A stretch of DNA of 7,545 nucleotides from Nanobdellota archaeon. GTDB taxonomy: Archaea > Nanobdellota > Nanobdellia > Woesearchaeales > JAGLGH01. Below, one piece after another: positions 1-5,728 of the stretch. The notes beneath the pieces are model-generated. The model was not told the DNA's origin. It searched no databases and saw nothing but the letters and a program-made list of their open reading frames with translations. Numbering within the stretch: position 1 is the stretch's first letter; every line of letters starts with the position of its first letter. The stretch covers positions 1 through 7,545 of the forward strand of contig JAGLGH010000038.1 in assembly GCA_023144115.1 (NCBI GenBank), read 5' to 3'. The position numbers were made by a program, and so were the translations under genes.

Positions 1-51
1 ATAGCAATTAGGCGAACAGAGTACTTGGGTCTCACAGAAAATCCATTCTGA
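1..51 (+). CDS. Possible 3' end of an upstream gene (partial)
   Basis: Frame 1 is open from the window edge for 16 codons and ends ...YLGLTENPF with a TGA at 49-51. The other two + frames stop within the first nine bases. The residues look protein-like, and a convergent gene ending here would fit the ribL-like gene that ends at 101 on the other strand. Sixteen codons is too short to exclude chance or to identify a family. Confidence 0.2.
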   Translation: MAIRRTEYLGLTENPF

Positions 52-100
52 CAAACGGTTGATATGAACAAACAAGCTACTACCTAAATGAACATCGATA

Positions 101-526
101 TTACTTTTGTATGGACCTTTTGATTTTAGAACTCTTGTATTTATGCGGTTTGTACCCTTTAAGCCTGATTATCCTTGAATCTATTTTTCTTGTCCTTAAC
201 TCATCTTCAAGCTTTTCTGCAAAAAATCCCTGGTCATATCCTATGCAAATAACATCAGGCCTTATCTCTTCTATTACTCTGTAAGGATCTCCTAAACTTC
301 CTAATCTGATCTCATCAATTATGTCAATCTTTTCAAGCTCTGCTTTTCTCTTGTTTTCATCATGAAGTGGACTTGCCCCTTTAAGCTTCTTGACATTTTG
401 ATCTCTTGCTACAATAACAATCAGGCAATCACCAAGTTCCTTTGCCTGCCTGAACATGTCCAGATGCCCTTTATGAACTATGTCAAATGTTCCTGCCAGC
501 ATGACTTTTATCTTGCCTTGATACAT
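101..526 (-). CDS. ribL: RibL-type FAD synthase / cytidylyltransferase-family protein
   Basis: This is a small cytoplasmic nucleotidyltransferase of the cytidylyltransferase superfamily, most like archaeal RibL, which adenylylates FMN to FAD. With the first in-frame ATG (565) the protein has 154 residues; I prefer the ATG at 526, giving 141. Visible in the longer numbering are the GTFDIVHKGH nucleotide-binding loop (25-34, HxGH at 31-34), VARDxNVKKLKG (52-63), the IGYDQ segment (108-112) and the C-terminal SSKIKR signature (145-150). The upstream TATA box at 577-584 predicts transcription starting near 554, downstream of the 565 ATG. The 526 start also leaves a normal short first beta strand (KIKV) before the loop. 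The only cysteines are C47 and C107, so C-terminal cysteines that I recall from Methanocaldococcus RibL are missing. A glycerol-phosphate or other cytidylyltransferase is the alternative. Confidence 0.82.
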   Translation of the reverse strand: MYQGKIKVMLAGTFDIVHKGHLDMFRQAKELGDCLIVIVARDQNVKKLKGASPLHDENKRKAELEKIDIIDEIRLGSLGDPYRVIEEIRPDVICIGYDQGFFAEKLEDELRTRKIDSRIIRLKGYKPHKYKSSKIKRSIQK

Positions 527-576
527 CCTGCTTGGCTTAATCCTATGATGATTGCGGCTTTCCATAATCTCATGTT

Positions 577-584
577 TATATAAA
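577..584 (-). promoter_or_regulatory. TATA box of the ribL-like gene
   Basis: TTTATATA on the minus strand, centred at 580.5, within the 10-bp palindrome 575-584. Archaeal spacing puts the transcription start near 554. That is inside the longest possible reading frame, so the leader would be about 28 nt and translation would start at the ATG at 526. Confidence 0.6.
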
Positions 585-608
585 GAATATTAAAATCTTT
601 TGGATAAT

Positions 609-616
609 ATTATATA
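609..616 (+). promoter_or_regulatory. TATA box of the DUF1461 gene (leaderless)
   Basis: ATTATATA, one mismatch from TTTATATA, is centred at 612.5, which is 26.5 nt before the A of the ATG at 639. This is the usual archaeal TATA-to-start distance, so the mRNA probably begins at or next to the start codon. No Shine-Dalgarno site precedes the ATG. Confidence 0.55.
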
Positions 617-638
617 TTAGTATTTCTTATCTCTGTGC

Positions 639-1304
639 ATGACCATTAAGGAAAGATTTCGTAAGATAAAATGGAATCACTTTCACACACCTATAAAAGC
701 GATTTTAATGGTGATAATTCCAATCTCCATAGTTTTGGGCATTGGTCATTATCTTTTATATGATGAGGCTTATTACCATAAGGCATTCACCAAGGTAGGA
801 ACTTATGAGCGGGTACCTGATGCAGATAATATGGTTGAGTCTATGCTTCTTTTCTTCAAGGGTGAGGAAGATGATCCTGGATCTGCTAATTTCACTTCAG
901 ATGAAACTATGCACTTGTATGATACAAAGAATCTAATCGGATCAATGACTATGGTTTGGTACATTATTGTATTTGTGAAGATTGTATTGTTTGGTTTCCT
1001 GATATTCACTTCAAAAAAAGCAATAGAAGATGTAATCCACATAGCATTTGGTTCAGGAACCCTGATGCTGACCTGGCCTCTCTTGTTATCAGAGATTGAT
1101 TTCAATTATCTTTTTACAGCATTCCATAATCTTTTTTTTCCTGGCGGTGGATGGATGTTTTCTGAATCAAGCCTTCTTATACAGCTGTTCCCAATGGAAT
1201 TCTTTTTGGATTCTGCTGCAAAGATGGCATTCAGTTCTATTGTTCTTGGATGCGCATTGATAACATTTGCTCTTATAATCTGGGGGGTTACTAATAAGAA
1301 GTGA
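639..1304 (+). CDS. DUF1461/TIGR01906 membrane protein, Lit-like
   Basis: A 221-aa integral membrane protein that I assign to the DUF1461/TIGR01906 family. This family includes Lit, the bacterial lipoprotein intramolecular transacylase, which moves an acyl chain from the lipid-modified cysteine's glycerol to its amino group. Four hydrophobic segments are visible near residues 19-40, 104-124, 128-150 and 195-217. The basic N-terminus (KERFRKIK) and C-terminus (TNKK) suggest both ends are cytoplasmic, which puts two large loops outside. The family signatures are MHLYDTKNLI (91-100, H92) and FHNLFFPGGGW (162-172, H163), then LIQLFPMEFF (180-189). From memory, bacterial Lit uses two conserved histidines about 72 residues apart; here the spacing is 71. 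The gene has its own leaderless promoter. A lipoprotein gene starts 91 bp downstream on the same strand. Family assignment is fairly secure; activity is inference, because archaeal lipids are normally ether-linked. Confidence 0.8.
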   Translation: MTIKERFRKIKWNHFHTPIKAILMVIIPISIVLGIGHYLLYDEAYYHKAFTKVGTYERVPDADNMVESMLLFFKGEEDDPGSANFTSDETMHLYDTKNLIGSMTMVWYIIVFVKIVLFGFLIFTSKKAIEDVIHIAFGSGTLMLTWPLLLSEIDFNYLFTAFHNLFFPGGGWMFSESSLLIQLFPMEFFLDSAAKMAFSSIVLGCALITFALIIWGVTNKK

Positions 1305-1328
1305 TATCTAGGTTTAACTACCGTAAAG

Positions 1329-1336
1329 TTTAAATA
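1329..1336 (+). promoter_or_regulatory. TATA box of the lipoprotein gene
   Basis: TTTAAATA, preceded by an A-rich BRE-like stretch (GTAAAG, 1323-1328). Centred at 1332.5, it predicts transcription from about 1359 and a leader of about 37 nt. The lipoprotein therefore probably has its own promoter, although read-through from the DUF1461 gene is possible because no clear terminator separates them. Confidence 0.5.
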
Positions 1337-1366
1337 GTATTAAGATAATTACTTTTCTAGATTTTT

Positions 1367-1381
1367 ATGATAAATTATCAT
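1367..1381 (+). repeat. 15-bp perfect palindrome in the lipoprotein leader
   Basis: ATGATAAATTATCAT has 7-bp arms around a single central base, a geometry that suits a dimeric DNA-binding protein better than an RNA hairpin. It lies just downstream of the predicted transcription start (about 1359) and ends three bases before the Shine-Dalgarno-like site. Its first three bases are the ATG of a nine-codon upstream frame. An operator role is inference; in AT-rich DNA it could be chance. Confidence 0.35.
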
Positions 1382-1383
1382 GG

Positions 1384-1388
1384 GGTGG
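1384..1388 (+). promoter_or_regulatory. Shine-Dalgarno-like site of the lipoprotein gene
   Basis: GGTGG lies with seven bases between its end and the ATG at 1396. GGTG can pair with the ACCUCC-type 3' end of archaeal 16S rRNA. It supports 1396 as the start, which also gives an intact signal peptide. Confidence 0.5.
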
Positions 1389-1395
1389 AATTTTA

Positions 1396-2730
1396 ATGAA
1401 ACATAAACTAATATTGGGATTTTTAGCATTAGCAGTTTTGATGCTGGCTTTGACAGGATGCTATGAATTAAGTGAAGAGATGGGAGCTGTTTCTGATGCA
1501 TCTGCAGACAGCGATCAGGAATCTGCTGATTCTGGCATGGATGATCTTACTGGCAGATTTGTAGATGAGACTGCAGAAAAGGATGCTGAAGGCGAATCTG
1601 CTTTATTGAAGATTCTCAATAAGGAGATGGAAAATGCAGAAGAAGATACTGCCGATGATGAAGATGTAGTTGAGGAGATTGTTGTAGAAGAAGCTGAAGA
1701 AGAAGCTGAAGAAGAAGAAGCTGAAGAAGATGAGGTTGTTGAGACAACTCAAGAAGACAACTCAGGAATACCTCAAAAAGTTGTGAAAGAAGGTGACCTG
1801 GTAGATTTCAGCAATCTTAAAGCAACTGACTCAGATGGGGATGCACTATCATATACTTACTCATCTCCTATTGATAGTTCTGGCAAGTGGCAGACAGAAG
1901 AAGGAGATGCTGGCGAATATCTTGTAACAATAACTGCAAGTGATGGCAAGAGCGAGGTATCGCAGAAAGTCATGATTGTTGTCGAATCTTTAAACAGGAA
2001 GCCTGTTGTGGCAGTAAAAGACATAACAGTTGAAGAGGGCGAAACAGTAAAAATAGTTCCTCAGGTTATTGACGAGGATGGCGATTCTGTAACTCTGGAA
2101 TATAGCGGCTGGATGGATTCTGATACATATACAACAACATCTGATGACGCTGGGGTATATACTGTCAAATTAAAAGTATCTGATGGGAAGTTAACAGTAT
2201 TCAAAGACATCACAATAACAGTCACGAACAAGAACAGTGCTCCTGTGCTTGCAGATGTTCCTGATGTTGAAGTTGTAGAAGGAGAAAAAGTAATCATGGA
2301 TTATAAAGCAAATGATCCTGATGGTGACCTTATCACATTCAGGTTCACTGATCCTGTTGATGATGATGGAGAATGGCAGACTGAAGAAGGAGATGCAGGT
2401 GAATATCTTGTTACAGTGACAGCATCTGATGGCGAACTTAAGGATACTCAGGGTGTGCTTATTACCGTGGTAAAGGCAAACGCTGCGCCGACAATATATA
2501 TTGAAGATGTACTTGTCCAGCTAGGCGATACAGTCACTCTTGTACCTGAGGTAGATGATGCTGACGGAGATGATGTGACTGTGGCATATTCTGGATGGAT
2601 GACCACAAACACTAAACTTGCTGAAGAATCAGGAGAATATGAAGTTGTGGTTACTGCTTCAGACGGGATACAAGAAGTATCTGTGACAATTGTTGTGGAA
2701 GTTAATACTCCTCCAACATTTGATTGGTAA
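1396..2730 (+). CDS. Surface lipoprotein with four DxDGD beta-sandwich repeats
   Basis: A 444-aa exported lipoprotein. A type II signal peptide covers residues 1-21: basic MKHK, a hydrophobic core, and the lipobox L19-T20-G21 before C22, the predicted lipid-bearing residue. A Ser/Asp/Glu-rich, poorly structured region follows, becoming almost pure glutamate/alanine at 98-112, probably a stalk. Four cadherin/PKD-like domains come next at about 124-198, 200-278, 280-360 and 362-437. Each has a putative Ca-binding DxDGD motif (145, 226, 307, 388) and a [AV]SDG strand end. They alternate A-B-A-B: domains 1 and 3 share WQTEEGDAGEYLVT and domains 2 and 4 share YSGWM. The chain stops at NTPPTFDW, which looks like the first residues of a fifth unit. 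The likely role is a cell-surface binding or structural protein; no enzymatic domain is visible. The Lit-like gene is directly upstream and a strong terminator follows. Confidence 0.88.
   Translation: MKHKLILGFLALAVLMLALTGCYELSEEMGAVSDASADSDQESADSGMDDLTGRFVDETAEKDAEGESALLKILNKEMENAEEDTADDEDVVEEIVVEEAEEEAEEEEAEEDEVVETTQEDNSGIPQKVVKEGDLVDFSNLKATDSDGDALSYTYSSPIDSSGKWQTEEGDAGEYLVTITASDGKSEVSQKVMIVVESLNRKPVVAVKDITVEEGETVKIVPQVIDEDGDSVTLEYSGWMDSDTYTTTSDDAGVYTVKLKVSDGKLTVFKDITITVTNKNSAPVLADVPDVEVVEGEKVIMDYKANDPDGDLITFRFTDPVDDDGEWQTEEGDAGEYLVTVTASDGELKDTQGVLITVVKANAAPTIYIEDVLVQLGDTVTLVPEVDDADGDDVTVAYSGWMTTNTKLAEESGEYEVVVTASDGIQEVSVTIVVEVNTPPTFDW
1687..1734 (+). repeat. GAAGAAGCT-type low-complexity tract
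   Basis: An in-frame run of GAA, GAG and GCT codons encodes the Glu/Ala stalk (residues 98-113). It contains GAAGAAGCT-type units separated by a variable number of GAA codons. Such tracts can change length by replication slippage in steps of three bases, so stalk length could differ between strains. Confidence 0.7.
1888..1947 (+). repeat. 60-bp direct repeat, copy 1 (domain 1)
   Basis: This segment encodes WQTEEGDAGEYLVTITASDG and matches 2374-2433 at 51 of 60 bases by my count. The copies are 486 bp (162 codons) apart, the length of one A-B domain pair. This indicates that the four-domain region arose by duplication of a two-domain unit or was homogenised by gene conversion. Confidence 0.8.
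2374..2433 (+). repeat. 60-bp direct repeat, copy 2 (domain 3)
   Basis: The partner of 1888-1947, encoding WQTEEGDAGEYLVTVTASDG. Most of the nine differences are third-position changes; only two residues differ. Confidence 0.8.
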
Positions 2731-2749
2731 CTGGATCTGAATAGACTGT

Positions 2750-2790
2750 TGGATTTGAAAAAATCCACTTTTTTTCTTTTTTCTTTTTTT
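2750..2790 (+). terminator. Terminator of the lipoprotein gene
   Basis: A 7-bp stem (TGGATTT paired with AAATCCA, loop GAAA, 2750-2767) is followed by a 22-base stretch of T broken only by two C (2769-2790). The T-rich tract alone would suffice for archaeal RNA polymerase. It lies 20 bases after the stop codon and separates this gene from the convergent GTPase gene. Confidence 0.75.
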
Positions 2791-2869
2791 CGTAATTTCT
2801 ATTAATCTTACTCTTAGATGATGTTGTAGAAATAGATTAAGTATATAATCAAAAATAATGGTTTTCAGA

Positions 2870-3631
2870 CTAATCTGCATCAGTGCAAGAATCCTGCATA
2901 ATCTTAATCTTCCCTTTCTGCCAGTCCTGAATCATCATCCTTGCCGCAAGCAGCACATCAGGCTTGCCGCCTTTCAGAAGCTTGTTCTTCTTTACTGCTA
3001 TCCTCTCAAGGCTTTCCTCACTGTCTTCACCAGGCTCAATTCCATAATGCTTTTCTACTGCTCCATCCAGATTTTCTATCAATGCCATCGCATCAATGTC
3101 TGGAAACTTAAGCTTGGCAGCATTAAGCGACCCAATAAGCGCAAGCTTAGTCTCATCATTTCTTTTGAATGGTATAACTCCTGGAGAATCTATCATCATT
3201 ATCCTTCTTGTCACCCTTATTTTCTGCACTCCTTTTGTGAATCCGCTTGTTGAAGAGACTGGTGCTGCGCCTTTCCCTTTCAGCATATTGATGACAGAGC
3301 TTTTCCCAGTATTTGGATAGCCCACAACCCCTACTGTAACCAGATCATTATCAGCCAGCATCAGAATTCGCTCTCTTAATATCTTTGAGCCATAATGCTT
3401 TACTGAAGATACAAATACGCAATTCTTTATCTGCTTCTTTTTCTTGTCAAGAAAGCTTTTGTCAACAAGATCAGCCTTATTGATGACATAGATTACTTTT
3501 TTCCCTGCAAGTTCTATCTTTTTTTCAAGTTCGACATTTCGAGTCTCATCCACAAGCCTTGCATCAAGTACTTCCAGAATTATATCTGCTTCCCTGATAA
3601 GCCTGTTTACAATCTTCCAATAATTTGCCAT
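2870..3631 (-). CDS. Circularly permuted GTPase, YlqF/RbgA/Nog2-like
   Basis: A 253-aa cytoplasmic GTPase with motifs in the permuted order typical of the YlqF/RbgA/Nug/Nog2 family: DAR (23-25), G4 NKAD (51-54), G5 SS (75-76), G1 P-loop GYPNTGKSS (104-112), a candidate G2 threonine in STSGFTKG (127-134) and G3 DSPG (148-151). The P-loop has Thr where NVGKS is usual. A short helical C-terminal part (about 165-250) stands in for the RNA-binding domain. Family members act in late assembly of the large ribosomal subunit, and that is the likely role. The start is supported by a TATA box centred 26.5 nt upstream of the ATG, implying a leaderless mRNA. The helicase gene ends 93 bp upstream on the same strand. 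The convergent lipoprotein gene ends 139 bp away. Confidence 0.9.
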   Translation of the reverse strand: MANYWKIVNRLIREADIILEVLDARLVDETRNVELEKKIELAGKKVIYVINKADLVDKSFLDKKKKQIKNCVFVSSVKHYGSKILRERILMLADNDLVTVGVVGYPNTGKSSVINMLKGKGAAPVSSTSGFTKGVQKIRVTRRIMMIDSPGVIPFKRNDETKLALIGSLNAAKLKFPDIDAMALIENLDGAVEKHYGIEPGEDSEESLERIAVKKNKLLKGGKPDVLLAARMMIQDWQKGKIKIMQDSCTDAD

Positions 3632-3653
3632 ATGCCCTAAGAATTAAATAAGG

Positions 3654-3661
3654 TATATAAA
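3654..3661 (-). promoter_or_regulatory. TATA box of the GTPase gene (leaderless)
   Basis: A perfect TTTATATA on the minus strand, centred 26.5 nt upstream of the first base of the start codon (3631) and preceded by an A-rich BRE-like GCAAAA. The mRNA probably starts at the ATG. Confidence 0.65.
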
Positions 3662-3679
3662 ATTTTGCTTTACAAAATT
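3659..3679 (-). repeat. Inverted repeat overlapping the GTPase promoter
   Basis: Arms AAATTTTG (3659-3666) and CAAAATTT (3672-3679) are separated by five bases. One arm covers the BRE and the edge of the TATA box of the GTPase gene. It could be an operator or a hairpin helping to end the helicase transcript, which stops at 3725. Its AT content makes chance plausible. Confidence 0.3.
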
Positions 3680-3724
3680 TTATTATGTATCTAATGCAAT
3701 GCCTCCCAAATCTCGCTGCAGACT

Positions 3725-5647
3725 CTAAAAACTCACTGCAATAACATCTCTCTGTATTGCTGAAAGGCACTTATTCACCTTCTCAAGAAGCTCATAATCA
3801 TTTGTTGAGTGCTTTATCTGCCGCAGCGTATCAATGATCTGCCTGAACATCCTTATGTGATCTCCTTCTGCCAATGAACTCAATTCCATAAGGTCTTCAA
3901 AATTTCCTCCTTCGCTCCAGTGCTTTACAACTGGGATCATGTGGATAATATTAGTTTTCTCAAGATGCCTCATTACATAATCACTATGCGAGACTGCCCT
4001 CATGATGTGCTTCAGGTGAGTCTGATCCATAAGTTTTGCAAACCTTACTCCTCTTCTTTTCTCATAATTGATTGATGCTATCAGTATATTGATTTCAGTC
4101 ATGCTTAGCTTTTTATAGACATTATTGAAAAATATCTCTGATATCAACAGCTCATTTGAATATATCCTTGTAGCAAACCTGCCCTTTTCTGTCAATTCTT
4201 TACCAACTATATATCCCATTGCCCTTAATCTTTTAAGAAGCCTGTTATATGTTGCCATAATCCTGACCTGTTTTGCGCTTTTCTGTCTCAGGTAATAATC
4301 AAAATTGCTTTTCAATATCCTTTCTATATCAGAATCATTATGCTTATCTACAAGATTCAGCACAGTATTCACAGTTAGCTTAAATTGCGAAATTATAGGG
4401 TCAGTATCTTTTGATGTGAATTTCTCAATCTTATTGATATCATCCTTTTGCCTGTCAAACAATGCTATTGAATAGCCTACTGTGTCTATCCCTCTTCGTC
4501 CTGCTCTGCCTGCAAGCTGAAAATATTCTTTTGAAAATAGATACCTGAAACTGACTCCATCATATTTTGTAAGTGTATTGAAGCATACTGTCTTTGCAGG
4601 CATGTTTATTCCCACTGCAAATGTTTCAGTAGCATACAATGTCTTGAGCAGGCCTGCCCCAAAAAGCTTTTCAACAATTTCTTTGAGATTTGGCAGTATC
4701 CCTGCATGATGGACTCCAACACCTTTTGAAGTGATTTCCTTCAGAAATTTCACAGAATCCATGTGCTTTATATTTTCATCAAGAAGGTTGTTAAATATAG
4801 CAATAATCTCAGCTTTCTCTTTTCTTGTTGTAAAATCGCATACTTTGCACAGCTCTTTTGCCTTTTTTTCGCATGCCAGTCTTGAGAATGTGAAAAATAT
4901 TGCCGGCAAATCCTGTCTTTCATGCAGTTCCATTATCAAATTTATATGTGATGGTGGTTCTATATATGGTCTTCTTCGCTTGCTCTTGCCTCTGATATAA
5001 CGGTAATCTGGATATTTGTCAAGACTTTTTATCTCCTTCATCCTTTTTACATTAACTATGCCATATTCCCTGTCAAAAAGATAGTGCTTTAAAGGAACTG
5101 CCCTCTGGTTGTATCTTATTATATCAACAGTATGATTCTTGATTGTGCTGATCCATTCAGCAAATTCTTTTGCATTAGGTATTGTTGCAGAAAGCGACAG
5201 GAATCTTACATGTTCTGGAGAAAATATTATTGATTCTTCCCAGATTGTTCCTCTTTCTATATCACTCATAAAATGTATCTCATCAAAGATTATATAGCTA
5301 AGAGATTCAATTACTGGATCTGCTGTAAGGAGCATATTCCTGTATATCTCTGTTGTCATCACAATCACCTGCGCATCTGGGTTTATGACAACATCTCCAG
5401 TCATTATGCCTACTATATCTTCACCATATTCTTCCTTGAAATCTCTGTATTTCTGGTTTGACAGAGCTTTAATAGGCGCAGTATAGATTACTCTTTTATG
5501 CAGCTTTATGAATTTGTCAATCGCATAATCTGCAATCAATGTCTTCCCTGTGCCAGTAGCTGCGCTCACAACAACAGAATTATTCTTTTCTATTGAATAT
5601 ATTGCATCTTCCTGGAACTTGTCTAATGTAAATCCTTTGAATTGCAT
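3725..5647 (-). CDS. Ski2/Mtr4-like DExH RNA helicase
   Basis: A 640-aa superfamily 2 ATP-dependent helicase, closest in motif wording to eukaryotic Mtr4/Ski2 and the archaeal Ski2-like proteins. RecA-1 holds the Q-like FQEDAI (11-16), motif I AATGTGKT (29-36), Ia APIKALSNQK (57-66), II DEIH (122-125) and III SAT (153-155) in the context SATIPNAKEFAEW. RecA-2 holds IV FFTFSR (251-256), GVGVHHAGILP (309-319), V TETFAVGINMPAKTV (340-354) and VI QLAGRAGRRG (377-386). A winged-helix region follows, then a helical C-terminus with EGDHIRMFRQIIDTLRQI (594-611), matching the DSHCT domain. The Mtr4 arch/KOW insertion is absent, which explains the length of 640 rather than about 1,000. The likely role is RNA unwinding for 3'-5' decay or rRNA processing. 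A TATA box 26.5 nt upstream suggests a leaderless mRNA. Confidence 0.93.
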   Translation of the reverse strand: MQFKGFTLDKFQEDAIYSIEKNNSVVVSAATGTGKTLIADYAIDKFIKLHKRVIYTAPIKALSNQKYRDFKEEYGEDIVGIMTGDVVINPDAQVIVMTTEIYRNMLLTADPVIESLSYIIFDEIHFMSDIERGTIWEESIIFSPEHVRFLSLSATIPNAKEFAEWISTIKNHTVDIIRYNQRAVPLKHYLFDREYGIVNVKRMKEIKSLDKYPDYRYIRGKSKRRRPYIEPPSHINLIMELHERQDLPAIFFTFSRLACEKKAKELCKVCDFTTRKEKAEIIAIFNNLLDENIKHMDSVKFLKEITSKGVGVHHAGILPNLKEIVEKLFGAGLLKTLYATETFAVGINMPAKTVCFNTLTKYDGVSFRYLFSKEYFQLAGRAGRRGIDTVGYSIALFDRQKDDINKIEKFTSKDTDPIISQFKLTVNTVLNLVDKHNDSDIERILKSNFDYYLRQKSAKQVRIMATYNRLLKRLRAMGYIVGKELTEKGRFATRIYSNELLISEIFFNNVYKKLSMTEINILIASINYEKRRGVRFAKLMDQTHLKHIMRAVSHSDYVMRHLEKTNIIHMIPVVKHWSEGGNFEDLMELSSLAEGDHIRMFRQIIDTLRQIKHSTNDYELLEKVNKCLSAIQRDVIAVSF

Positions 5648-5669
5648 ATATAACTATAATATAGTGATG

Positions 5670-5677
5670 TATATAAA
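5670..5677 (-). promoter_or_regulatory. TATA box of the helicase gene (leaderless)
   Basis: A perfect TTTATATA on the minus strand, centred 26.5 nt from the first base of the ATG at 5647, exactly the geometry of the GTPase promoter. It lies in the 81-bp gap after the 477-aa gene, so the helicase is probably transcribed independently. Confidence 0.65.
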
Positions 5678-5728
5678 TGTTGGGTTGAAGATGGGCTAAT
5701 CTTAAGTCCTCTAAAAATATGCTCCTGG

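Noticed and set aside
527..565. N-terminal 13 codons of the longest ribL-like frame
   Set aside because: They lie upstream of or at the predicted transcription start and precede the natural first beta strand.
1687..1734. Glu-rich stretch as a coiled coil
   Set aside because: It lacks a hydrophobic heptad pattern; a disordered stalk between the lipid anchor and the domains fits better.
2061..2768. Ser/Thr/Val-rich minus-strand frames opposite the lipoprotein repeats
   Set aside because: They mirror the repetitive Asp/Glu/Val codons of the lipoprotein and match no known fold.
2858..3253. 131-aa + strand open frame opposite the GTPase gene
   Set aside because: It lies antisense to a gene with all GTPase motifs, has a cysteine/histidine-rich unlikely composition and has no promoter signal.
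3725..5647. Hel308 or Cas3 identity for the helicase
   Set aside because: DEIH followed by FM, SATIPNA and GINMPAKTV are Mtr4/Ski2 wording, and no HD nuclease domain or cas neighbour is present.
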